Part shown: positions 32,701-40,412 of the stretch, in pieces
Numbering within the stretch: the stretch's first letter is position 1
Layout: each line of letters begins with the position of its first letter
NCBI GenBank assembly: GCA_910577815.1
Contig: CAJTNO010000006.1
Coordinates: 21,420-85,419, forward strand
Source of the DNA: an uncultured Christensenella sp.
GTDB taxonomy: Bacteria; Bacillota; Clostridia; Christensenellales; CAG-917
Direction of reading: 5' to 3'
Length of the DNA: 64,000 nucleotides
Position numbers and translations under genes: made by a program
Notes under the pieces: generated by a model
Told to the model about the DNA's origin: nothing
The model's database searches: none
The model's input: the letters and a program-made list of their open reading frames with translations, nothing else

Positions 32701-34449
32701 GCATTTACCGTCAAGTTCTACACCGCAGAAGAAGTCTACGGCACGTTTAAGTATAAGACCTCCGTGGACGAAGCTTGGACAACCGTTTCGACATCCAAAG
32801 AGAAAGCGGACTCGGATGCAGACTATTTTGATTCGTCCAACTCCCTCACCTCAAACGGAATAACCGTTGAAATGCTCACTCAGACCAAGCCCGTATACCT
32901 CCCGCTCATCGACCTCGGTCTGCTTTGCCTTACCCACGCGGAGGTAGATTATGAAAAGGAAGTAAACGGTGAAACCGTGGATGTCCCCTATAAGTACGGC
33001 GAACGTGACAACGCTCATAAAAACAGCATTGTTTACTGGAACGTAACCACAGTTACGGTAACCGGACTTTCTCCCGATACCACCTATTATTATGATATCG
33101 AGGGTATTTACGAAAGCGATACCGCAACCGCAAGCTTCTCATTTGTAGAGTACAATAAAACGCTCGGCTATGACAGAGATTACTTCACCTTTAAAACAGC
33201 AAAGAGCGCGGACTCCGATAAATTCGAGTTCCTCACCATCGCCGACATTCAGGGAATGATACAAGGAATGTACTCCGATAGCTTTAACGCCGTAAAAGCT
33301 CTGCTTGCAAACGACGCTACAAAGAATTTCGATTTCATCCTTAACGCAGGCGATATGTGCGACAACGGCAAGAACTTCAACCAGTGGGCAATGGCTCTTA
33401 ATACCTATCAGACGCTGTTTGCCAACACCTCTATGTTCTTTGCCGCAGGAAACCACGAAAGCGGCTCAAATGCGCTTACAAACTACTTCAACTATTCTAT
33501 GGAAGAAGGTCAGACTACCGCCGACGGCGCATATTATTCCTTCGATTATGCAAACGCTCACTTCGTTGTACTCAATACCAACGATGCCGACAACAACGGA
33601 CTCGGTCAGGCTCAGCTCGCTTGGCTAACCGAGGACCTGAAAAACTCCGACAGCAAATGGAAGTTTGTCCTTATGCACAAGAGCCTTTACAGCGGCGGTT
33701 CTCACTCCACCGACTCCGAGGTAGTCGCAATGCGCGCGCAGCTCCAAAAGCTATTTGCCGAAACAGGCGTAACAATCGTATTCGGAGGTCACGACCACAC
33801 CTATACATCTACCTATCTCGTAGACCAAAACGGTAACGTCATCGACAAGAGCAATGACGCCGAAATCAAGTCGTCGGGCGACGGCGTGCTGTATATCACT
33901 CTCGGCACTATGGGTACCAAGTTCTACACCTACAAGCCAAACGACGATATTTCCGGAAACTTCGATGAGGACAACAGCATACTCGATACGCTCTCGTCTC
34001 AGACCTTCGGCAAAGTAGTCGTAGAAGGCGACGTTCTCACCTACACCGGTTATCAGTACGACAGCAAAACAAATACTATCAAAACTATAGGCGAAAGCAC
34101 CAAACTCAAAGCAATCTCTAAAGAAACAACGGGATTGTCCCTCGGTGCAAAAATAGCCATAGGCGTGGTGGTTCCCGTCGTAATCTTGGCTGTTGCCGCA
34201 GTAGTAATAATTATAGTTGTCAAAAAACAGCAGGAAAAAAAGAGATTGGAAGCTCTGCGCAGAAAGAAAATAGCGGCGCTTAAGCGTGCAAAATTGGAGG
34301 CTATGGCTCGCGAGGCTAAAGAATGCGGAATTGAAACGGATTCGGAAAGCACGTCAGAACAAACAGAGCAGCCCGCGTCCGAGCAACCGTCCGATGACGT
34401 TGCAACGGCAGATAATTCCGATTCTCCCAATCAAACACAAACCGAATAA
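29746..34449 (+). CDS. Giant surface protein with two metallophosphoesterase domains
   Basis: The 1567-residue product has a signal peptide (1-36), an N-terminal calcineurin-like phosphoesterase (motifs GHMSDIHYFP ~53, SGDLSKNG ~119, VGNHDLYNH ~160, SSFHHN ~393, TGHMHASD ~439), a ~500-residue helical and mixed middle, an FN3-like segment with TVTGLSPDTTYYYDIEG (about 960-1130), and a second phosphoesterase of purple-acid-phosphatase type (TIADIQGM, NAGDMCDNG ~1203, AAGNHESGS ~1234, LMHKSLY, FGGHDHTYT ~1347). A C-terminal span (about 1469-1490) and a basic, then acidic, cytoplasmic tail follow. Both catalytic sites look complete. It probably releases phosphate from external substrates at the cell surface. 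An AAGGAGG site precedes the ATG. Confidence 0.88.
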   Translation: MRTKTKSFASVALMLVLAIVLISAMSYSLTPGVSFAAADGTITSIDEIGVGHMSDIHYFPLSHCYQDAYGPTYKDSEFYHSTTGDTKLVLESGMVLNATIKQIIADGIAKKAPQYLIASGDLSKNGERVALIDVANSLRYLQNEMRKLDGYENFQVFATVGNHDLYNHNGALYSQEDGKSRPADMITAMQFAMIFAGLGFPEVSLDTAEEGRLTLTDYLPAEYWYSNYTSGYVASDNAQNLEIAYYSPALAQIANKKTSSEILDCYFNVGDGLNQLTYFASLTDKTGYSFAIIDSSDREETDSGALVRISQKEFDKMPASSQPKTVYLDNGNSNVEIDLANPQNPGEAFNQTEKAVYRRTPVQHITGGRITTECLDWVEIQCNKQNTANMEETIISSFHHNVLPHFEQEDDILKDFTLYNWEYTAKRFLDMGIRYSLTGHMHASDAMSYTDVEGRTLYDFETGSTISYSSPRRYLTFERNNCDGKLGEQLTSEVHVLGNIKEIASDNIANAPVWNDASYQAAIANYKSIPETNVEERAQAWQNVVKTNPDYLTYIIRYDEFAKLTNPDTMYNDFISQDIYCIIVDRMVDHFINQSTIDGLLDTAHEFILGLDKNPSFTVKMVLNALGVNGVILDKAADYMIDTILYNLYGNKGYPDNKSNSTLEYVLSIVNGILDLEYGDATVGTESSNPNKTNVGKLKVRELASFIMMSHSAGNEISFDETYASIDAKFGHNDADYGDNHYRYKQPTNPVFRKRMLAALKDFDKQLKNGEVVKVLIDSILDPLFNNEDSILKTLLNYKFDFSKADLTPEEFKKVEELFGTKLKNLGELAGMIGIKLPENVSLSYDAKSVSLNDILTDLFPVAKPLIGSMLGFNMVGDNIIEVVENFLNDYLTQSFYVGLGGIASNIVTAFATDIYPDLADQLNPATPFAIQPFGEYTYAGEKMSYVGSKNIVSSVNASFNAATQDNGRVPSRVTANFDTINSTTAFTVKFYTAEEVYGTFKYKTSVDEAWTTVSTSKEKADSDADYFDSSNSLTSNGITVEMLTQTKPVYLPLIDLGLLCLTHAEVDYEKEVNGETVDVPYKYGERDNAHKNSIVYWNVTTVTVTGLSPDTTYYYDIEGIYESDTATASFSFVEYNKTLGYDRDYFTFKTAKSADSDKFEFLTIADIQGMIQGMYSDSFNAVKALLANDATKNFDFILNAGDMCDNGKNFNQWAMALNTYQTLFANTSMFFAAGNHESGSNALTNYFNYSMEEGQTTADGAYYSFDYANAHFVVLNTNDADNNGLGQAQLAWLTEDLKNSDSKWKFVLMHKSLYSGGSHSTDSEVVAMRAQLQKLFAETGVTIVFGGHDHTYTSTYLVDQNGNVIDKSNDAEIKSSGDGVLYITLGTMGTKFYTYKPNDDISGNFDEDNSILDTLSSQTFGKVVVEGDVLTYTGYQYDSKTNTIKTIGESTKLKAISKETTGLSLGAKIAIGVVVPVVILAVAAVVIIIVVKKQQEKKRLEALRRKKIAALKRAKLEAMAREAKECGIETDSESTSEQTEQPASEQPSDDVATADNSDSPNQTQTE

Positions 34450-34465
34450 GTCCTTCTAATCGGAT

Positions 34466-34499
34466 AAAAAATCTACTCGCGCTTAGCGAGTGGATTTTT
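34466..34499. terminator. Bidirectional intrinsic terminator
   Basis: AAAAATC.ACTCGC-GCTTA-GCGAGT.GATTTTT has a long stem with one mismatch and A and T tracts at both sides, and lies between the convergent genes ending at 34449 and 34530. Confidence 0.88.
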
Positions 34500-34529
34500 A
34501 TTATACGCTTTAATACATAAATACAAATT

Positions 34530-35054
34530 TTATTTTGAATACAATTCCCTTATGCATTCCAACAGTAGCTTTTGCCCGTTTCTGTCATAAACCACCGCAC
34601 AATACGGCTTGCCGTTTGTCCCCTCTCTTTCCACATATGATATGCCGCACTTTTTGCCGTCGTCAGTCGGCATCTTTGTATTTTTACCTTCGTTATCAGT
34701 ACATACATATAGATAACCTTTCTCTACAAGCCAATCCCATATTTTATTCGCGCTCGGTCCTAAGCCTTTGTTAGAATACTTTATGTTTTTTATAAACGTA
34801 GTCAAACTGCTTGGTCTATCCAAAATATATTTACTTAAATCGGATTCTTTATCAATCTCGAAGGTATCGCTTTTAGTCTTTACGGGAGCCGCTTTATAGC
34901 TTTGCAATATATCTCTTACAAAAAACAAACATCTGATAATTTCAGGTTCATCAAAAACCGTTTCAAACAGTTCTTCCCCTGTCAAAGGATTTAATCCGTT
35001 TGCCAAGCTTTCTATATACTCTCTCGCTTTATCTATTTTATTTACATCGCTCAT
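34530..35054 (-). CDS. Hypothetical protein, AT-rich
   Basis: The 174-residue product has an N-terminal helical region with KAREYIESLANGLNPLTGEE, a motif I have an impression of seeing at the start of various unrelated bacterial proteins, then helices, then a beta-rich C-terminal part (WDWLVEKGYLYVC, KPYCAVVYDRNGQKLLLECI). It has no signal peptide or membrane span. Codon use is AT-rich compared with its neighbours. GGAGG precedes ATG 35054. The function is unknown. The 270-nt gap to the next gene is AT-rich and otherwise holds only a terminator. Confidence 0.65.
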   Translation of the reverse strand: MSDVNKIDKAREYIESLANGLNPLTGEELFETVFDEPEIIRCLFFVRDILQSYKAAPVKTKSDTFEIDKESDLSKYILDRPSSLTTFIKNIKYSNKGLGPSANKIWDWLVEKGYLYVCTDNEGKNTKMPTDDGKKCGISYVEREGTNGKPYCAVVYDRNGQKLLLECIRELYSK

Positions 35055-35285
35055 ATTATTTTCCTCCGTATTTTAATTAGTCAGTTAAACAAATAAAACG
35101 CAATATTTAATTACTTATATCAACAAATAAACTCATTAAATATTGTCATATTAAATTTCGATTTATTTAAATATAGTATAGCAGAAATTAGGATATTTTC
35201 CTATTATAAAGTTGCAAATATTTATTTTTTTCATAAACGATATTTTAATGACGCTAATACGCAAGCATAAAAATTGTTTTTATTA

Positions 35286-35319
35286 AAAGCAAACTCCGCA
35301 TATAAGCGGAGTTTGCTTT
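35286..35319 (-). terminator. Terminator of the 1564-residue gene
   Basis: A 14-bp perfect stem (AAAGCAAACTCCGC / GCGGAGTTTGCTTT) with a six-base loop lies 9 nt after the stop at 35328. Confidence 0.92.
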
Positions 35320-35327
35320 ACTGTTTA

Positions 35328-38300
35328 TCAAACCTTATTTATTTTTATAGCCCTGCCGCCCGTAAGCGTTATCATCTTAACCGCAGGTAACGTAAAGTCG
35401 TTGGCTACTATTATAAGCGGCTTTGTTAGGCGTTGTCCTGCAGTCACTGTGTAGCCCGTGCACTCCTCGCTTACAAGTCCCATTTTCTTAAGCTTTTCAA
35501 GCGTTACCCTGTTTCCGTCCTGGAACTTTGCGTCTATATCGTCAAGCTTCAGCGTTTCTATATAGCTTTCGTCGATACTCTCCACGTTCTTACTCTCTAT
35601 GCACTTCTCCGCAAGCTCGTCGGATAGGACGTCGCAGTCGTGTACGTGCATTACCTCGCACAGCAAGCCCTTATTCTGCTTATTCGTCAATAGCTTGTTG
35701 TGCTTAAGCGTGAATATAAGCTCCTGTATGCTTCTGTCGTTGTAACGCTTCCTCGCTTCCATATTCAGTTCCTGGAATAAGGCGAGTATCAGCTCCTGCG
35801 CTCTCGTCAAGGCTCTGTCCGAGGACACGCGTACATACATAGGCACGTCTACAAATCTCGGCTTATCCGATACGTCCTTATGGTGATAACGGCGAGCGTC
35901 ATATTCATAGGGCTTGAGTGCAAGCCACAGCTTGATTGAACGCTTCGCTATGCCTATTACCGCTATTACCTGTCCTTGATAACGTATCTTTTCTACGCGC
36001 TTGTATACGCGATAGGTTACGCCCTTTTGCGAGCAGAACAGATTTTTAACAGCGGCATACCACTCTCTGTTTTTATCCGAGCTTTGCTTTAAGCGCATAC
36101 GGAAGTTGGGATATGTCTTTTTGACAGTTCCGTCCTCCTCGATTATGACGGCTTCTACAAAATCGTCGTCATCCTCGTCGAGTATGCTGTCCCATTCCTC
36201 CTCGTCATCGTCTATATCGTCGTCATCCTCGCGCTCGGCGGCGACATAAACGTTATTGGAGCTTTGCGACATCAACAGTAATTGCTGTTGTAAATCGTCT
36301 ATTTTAGATACGAGCGAATTATATTTGTCATCCTGCTCGCCCGGAGCGGTAAGGTATGCGGTAGTTTCAGGCACAATCTGCTGTACTGCGGGCAACAACC
36401 TTTCAAATACCTTGTCTGCAATAAGGTCGGTATCGTCCATACTCGCATAAGACATATTATCCGACTGCTGTCTGCCCATAAGGTTTGCAAGCATAATTTT
36501 CATTGCTTCGTCGCGCTTTGCCTGCTCCTCGCGCAACGCCGCCATCTCCTCGCGGTGACGTTCTTCTTCCTGTCTGCGTCTTTCTTCCATTTCAAGCAGA
36601 CGCTGTTCAAATATTTCGCTGTCACCAGACCTTGCCGCCTGAGTTATGCTCTCCTGGAATGCCAGCTGTCTTGCCTCCTGCGCTTCCTCGCGTGCAATTC
36701 TTTCCTGCTTCTCCGCCTCGCGCTCCTGTTTTTCGGCTGTAAGCTTGCGCTGTTCGCTCTCCTCTATAGCCGTTTCCTTGGCAAGCTCCGCCTGCTTCCA
36801 ACCTCTGCGCGTTAGCAAAGCTATTAAGAACATCAACAGCATCACTCCGCACAGCGAGAACGCTATTATGCTCCATACCATATTGGACAGGTTAAGCCAT
36901 ACTATGTCTGTTGCAAATATCGGCAATAACCCTGCCGCATAGGTCTTGGCGTTATACTTCTTTGCCTCGCCCTTTGCTTTCTTCTTGCGGTTGCCGTACT
37001 GTATCGCCTTTATCATAAAGATTAAGGTAAACAATAATGCCACGCAGGACGTTATCACCTGCCACAGCGGGAAATGACTTTCTATAAGCTTTTCAAAGAA
37101 TTCCTTTATCTTATCTATAAAGCTTCCGCCGTCTCCCGGTTTTTCCGGTGGCGTGGGATTGGGATTGTTCGGGTCCTCCACAACGCTGAACGTCAGCGTT
37201 ATCGCGTCGCGTGTGCCGTCCTCCCAGACGTAGTTAGCTCCGTCTCTGAATCGGATTACTATTGTGTATTCACCCTTATCCGTTACTGTCAATGAACCCG
37301 AAGCTATCGCCATTATGCTGTCGTCAAAGCCGTCCAGCTCGAAGGTAAGCGTACTTGCAGTATAGAACTTGCTGTCCTCCTTCAACGTCGGCTTTGCTAT
37401 CGGTGTTGCGGGATTTAACGGGTCCGCAGGCGTTGTAAACTCCGCATAGTCGTTTACTCCGTCGCTATACTCTATGCGTACGTTATCTCCGTACTTGCTT
37501 TCTACCTTTACCCTGAACGTAGTGTTGTACGTATTCATTACGTCCTCGTACGTCACGGTAGCTCCGTTAAGGTCCGAATATACTCTGTTTATAAAATCTC
37601 TGTCGTTTGCATCGTCTACCTGTATATTGGGTATGCCTGATGACGTCCAGCCGTTTACCTTTATCACCCTCGGCACTATCTTAACCGTTATGCTTACAAA
37701 CGTAATGTCCTCGGGGTCGTCCGGATTATCCCATACTACGTTGCCCACTCCAAGCTCGGGCTTAAAGCGGAATACAAGCACATAATCGCCTATCTCCTTC
37801 GCCGTGTAATCGGTATAAGCCAATCCGTTTTTCTTGATGTCTATAGTAAGGTAATTAGCCCAGTCCTGCGGCACGCCCAACAGAGATATAAAATCCACGT
37901 CTCGGTTATTAAATACTATTTCGTCTCCCGAGTATGCAGGCTTTGTAACCTTGTGCGTGTTTATGCTCCAATCCAGGGTAAATTCTCTGTCATAGGCGTC
38001 AAATGTATCGTCGAGATTTACAAGTCTTACCTTTGCAACATAGTTACTGCTTACATTGACTTCTATAACGTTACCGCTATATCCCTGTATCTTAACGCCC
38101 TTATCCGCAAGAGACGCGCCGTCCGATGTGTATTCGGATACGGTAATGGTATATCCTCCGGGTAACCAGGGTAACGCAAATGAGGACGGAACGTTATCGT
38201 TTGCCTGCCAAATCAAATCGTCCGCGGTTATCGTAACCGCTCCGCGTATGTCAAAATTTACGTATTTAGACGCGGTTGCGTCATTCAGTTCATAGTTACA

Positions 38301-40022
38301 GGTTGAAGGATTGTTGATAACAACTCTGACCTTATATTTACCCGCCGCAGTCGGCAAGGTATCAAACTCCGCCCCGCCCGATTGCAGACTGAATTTAAGC
38401 ACAAGGTCGGGAGCGCGCGCCGTTCCGTTGTCGGAGGCAAATACGCCCTGAATATTAGTTACTCCGTTTTGGTCGAAGGTAACGCCGATTTTACGCTTGA
38501 TTATATTAAAGTTGAAGGTACGTTCCTTGGCGGCACTGCTTGTGGTGGGATTTTTAAAGGAATACTCCGCAGCGGAGCTTTTAATTTTAGCCTTGACAGC
38601 TTTAGTACCCGCATTTGTCATATCCGCAGGATACTCAATATCTAAAATGCTCGCGTCATACCAAGCTTTATCCGCAGGCGCAACGTCGTCCATAGACAAC
38701 GCATTGCCGGTATACTCTATTGAAACATCTGTCGGTTGATTTATTTCTCTTATCCAATTTTTAGAGGCTTGTGTTAAATTAAGGTGTAAAGCAGGACGTA
38801 ATACAAAATCCTGACCATCAGAAGTAGGATAGCTTCTATCACCCGTAGCTGTTAGCGCATATACAGATGCAACATTATAATCACTGCTTCGCATTGCTTG
38901 CGTTCCAGTCGAACTTAATATTGCGTGTCTATTAGGAATGCCCCACAAACTCGTACCATAATCATTCTCAGACTTATAACAACCAGTTTCAGTAATACTT
39001 GGCAACCAAAGCCAATCGCTTTTCCAATCATAGTACTGCGGCTTAGCTATAAACTGATTTGCATCACTAATATTTGCAGAAGGTCCCGAATACCAACCAC
39101 CAACACCACCTATTCCTTTTAAACTTGTATCAGGTCCTGTAATACCATCTGTACCATTACCCCAAGCTTCATTAGGTAGCATCTTCAAATGTGGAGCAAC
39201 ACTTATGTACATACTCCAAACCCAATTTTCCGCACGTTGATACACCGCGCTTTCTGGCTGTGCTAAATACTGAGTTAAACTCCTTTTGCCAACTGACGTA
39301 GACGATGACATTGTAAATGCTGAAAAAGGATGATTTATTCTGTCCCCTTGTGTACCCGTAAGTGAGGTTAAACTTTTAGCATACATCGCGCCTGCGTCAC
39401 CGCCACCGTTTAAAGTAGCTACACGAATTTTACTTGTAGAATACATAGAACCAGGATATGGACTACTTGTATTTGAACTTGAATACTCGTTCCACTGATA
39501 AGTTCCATCGCATTTTTCGCTCATCCAAAGCGTTACAATCAAATCGCCTGCTTTGGTATTCCCGTCCGAACCGTCAAGAGTATTGGTTGTTGCATAAACA
39601 ACATTCCATTTATATCCCCCGAATTCTACAGTAATTGCGTTGCCACCATTAATATCCTTAAAACCCATTGAATGGGCTTGAGTATTAGTATTTTGCCCTG
39701 TACTTGTAGAACCTATAGTTACGCTTTGATGCGAGTTAACGGCATTATATAAATCAGTATAAGTTGTCTTGCTTGTTGTACCAAGAATTGCAGAATATAA
39801 CTTATCTAAAACATCACCGTCAAATACTTTTCCGTCGACTCGCGTAGCATAATCACTAAGTGTTAATGAGCCAATCGAAGCAGGAGCTACACCTGCAGTA
39901 TAAGCATTGCTATTTGATAAAGATTGACCGTTAAAAGCAAAAATTGCGCTTGTTAAAACAAACGCAAATATTAGTGCGATTATTGCAAAGAATTTTCTAT
40001 TTCTTTTGCGCGTCAACTCCAT
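35328..40022 (-). CDS. Giant membrane-spanning surface protein with ribosomal L15-like C-terminus
   Basis: The 1564-residue product has a signal peptide (1-40), a DUF6273-like N-terminal region (about 100-430; WLWLPSITETG, QDFVLRPALHLNL), repeated Ig-like beta modules (430-950), a Pro/Asn linker, and three membrane spans (about 982-1005, 1020-1040, 1044-1066). A charged coiled coil (1068-1175), an acidic stretch (1257-1297), a conserved-looking domain (1300-1410) and a C-terminal L15-like domain (1495-1560) follow. The last reads DGNRVTLEKLKKMGLVS..., LTKPLIIVANDF and TLTGGRAIKI, the pattern of the L15 globular end. The N-terminal ~430 codons have lower GC than the rest. The gene is preceded by an inverted-repeat-flanked promoter now pointing the other way. 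Confidence 0.8.
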   Translation of the reverse strand: MELTRKRNRKFFAIIALIFAFVLTSAIFAFNGQSLSNSNAYTAGVAPASIGSLTLSDYATRVDGKVFDGDVLDKLYSAILGTTSKTTYTDLYNAVNSHQSVTIGSTSTGQNTNTQAHSMGFKDINGGNAITVEFGGYKWNVVYATTNTLDGSDGNTKAGDLIVTLWMSEKCDGTYQWNEYSSSNTSSPYPGSMYSTSKIRVATLNGGGDAGAMYAKSLTSLTGTQGDRINHPFSAFTMSSSTSVGKRSLTQYLAQPESAVYQRAENWVWSMYISVAPHLKMLPNEAWGNGTDGITGPDTSLKGIGGVGGWYSGPSANISDANQFIAKPQYYDWKSDWLWLPSITETGCYKSENDYGTSLWGIPNRHAILSSTGTQAMRSSDYNVASVYALTATGDRSYPTSDGQDFVLRPALHLNLTQASKNWIREINQPTDVSIEYTGNALSMDDVAPADKAWYDASILDIEYPADMTNAGTKAVKAKIKSSAAEYSFKNPTTSSAAKERTFNFNIIKRKIGVTFDQNGVTNIQGVFASDNGTARAPDLVLKFSLQSGGAEFDTLPTAAGKYKVRVVINNPSTCNYELNDATASKYVNFDIRGAVTITADDLIWQANDNVPSSFALPWLPGGYTITVSEYTSDGASLADKGVKIQGYSGNVIEVNVSSNYVAKVRLVNLDDTFDAYDREFTLDWSINTHKVTKPAYSGDEIVFNNRDVDFISLLGVPQDWANYLTIDIKKNGLAYTDYTAKEIGDYVLVFRFKPELGVGNVVWDNPDDPEDITFVSITVKIVPRVIKVNGWTSSGIPNIQVDDANDRDFINRVYSDLNGATVTYEDVMNTYNTTFRVKVESKYGDNVRIEYSDGVNDYAEFTTPADPLNPATPIAKPTLKEDSKFYTASTLTFELDGFDDSIMAIASGSLTVTDKGEYTIVIRFRDGANYVWEDGTRDAITLTFSVVEDPNNPNPTPPEKPGDGGSFIDKIKEFFEKLIESHFPLWQVITSCVALLFTLIFMIKAIQYGNRKKKAKGEAKKYNAKTYAAGLLPIFATDIVWLNLSNMVWSIIAFSLCGVMLLMFLIALLTRRGWKQAELAKETAIEESEQRKLTAEKQEREAEKQERIAREEAQEARQLAFQESITQAARSGDSEIFEQRLLEMEERRRQEEERHREEMAALREEQAKRDEAMKIMLANLMGRQQSDNMSYASMDDTDLIADKVFERLLPAVQQIVPETTAYLTAPGEQDDKYNSLVSKIDDLQQQLLLMSQSSNNVYVAAEREDDDDIDDDEEEWDSILDEDDDDFVEAVIIEEDGTVKKTYPNFRMRLKQSSDKNREWYAAVKNLFCSQKGVTYRVYKRVEKIRYQGQVIAVIGIAKRSIKLWLALKPYEYDARRYHHKDVSDKPRFVDVPMYVRVSSDRALTRAQELILALFQELNMEARKRYNDRSIQELIFTLKHNKLLTNKQNKGLLCEVMHVHDCDVLSDELAEKCIESKNVESIDESYIETLKLDDIDAKFQDGNRVTLEKLKKMGLVSEECTGYTVTAGQRLTKPLIIVANDFTLPAVKMITLTGGRAIKINKV

Positions 40023-40057
40023 ACCCCCGTAGTATTATTCCCGCAAATAAAATTATG

Positions 40058-40080
40058 CATAGAATATACTGTTCTATGTA
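40058..40080. repeat. Inverted repeat, left copy (IR-L)
   Basis: This 23-bp sequence is the exact reverse complement of 40224-40246. Inside it, CATAGAA and TTCTATG are 7-bp mirror arms around a 7-bp asymmetric core TATACTG, the layout of a tyrosine-recombinase crossover site. Confidence 0.9.
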
Positions 40081-40170
40081 TATCAAAGGTAAATTGAGGA
40101 AAAACAATGGTTAAAATTACTCGGATACGGCTTAAAAAGTACGGAAAAATGCGTATTTATGCGAAATATA

Positions 40171-40199
40171 TTGACAAATAATGTAGCTTTAAATAGAAT
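40171..40199 (+). promoter_or_regulatory. Promoter inside the candidate invertible segment
   Basis: TTGACA (40171-40176) and TAGAAT (40194-40199) are 17 bp apart on the plus strand. In this orientation it drives no gene: the next gene to the right is on the minus strand and a terminator intervenes. Confidence 0.7.
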
Positions 40200-40223
40200 T
40201 ATACTACTAATAAAAAAAGTACG

Positions 40224-40246
40224 TACATAGAACAGTATATTCTATG
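40224..40246. repeat. Inverted repeat, right copy (IR-R)
   Basis: This is the exact reverse complement of 40058-40080. Here the inner mirror arms extend to 10 bp (GTACATAGAA / TTCTATGTAC at 40223-40249) around CAGTATA. Confidence 0.9.
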
Positions 40247-40294
40247 TACATAGCATTAGAAAAATCTACCAATTATCTTATACTTTCATAAAAT

Positions 40295-40328
40295 AAAACC
40301 GTTTGCCGGAGTATTTGCAAACGGTTTT
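40295..40328. terminator. Terminator facing the invertible promoter
   Basis: A 12-bp perfect stem (AAAACCGTTTGC / GCAAACGGTTTT) with a 10-nt loop and A/T tracts on both sides. It lies about 90 nt downstream of the predicted start of the outward transcript. Confidence 0.9.
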
Positions 40329-40376
40329 ATTTGTTATTTATTATATATATTTACTCATTATTTATATATTATCATT

Positions 40377-40406
40377 AAAAAAGCAAACCCTTCGGCTTGC
40401 TTTTTT
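40377..40406 (-). terminator. Terminator of the lipoprotein pair
   Basis: AAGCAA.CC-CTTC-GG.TTGCTT with six T residues on each outer side lies just after the stop at 40413. Confidence 0.85.
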
Positions 40407-40412
40407 ATGTCT

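Larger units (their letters stand above)
40058..40246. other. Candidate invertible promoter segment
   Basis: A 143-bp stretch lies between perfect 23-bp inverted repeats, 36 nt before the start of the 1564-residue surface gene. It holds a good promoter that points to the right, away from the gene. Inversion would place that promoter on the minus strand with its -10 at about 40105-40110 and a leader of roughly 75 nt to the start codon. A strong terminator at 40295-40328 would stop transcription in the present orientation. No recombinase gene is in the window. The rest of the 390-nt gap 40023-40412 is AT-rich. Confidence 0.65.

Noticed and set aside
40058..40246. Miniature transposon (MITE) ended by 23-bp inverted repeats
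   Set aside because: I saw no flanking target duplication and no other copy in the window. The repeats are internally symmetric with an asymmetric core, which fits recombinase sites better. Not fully excluded.
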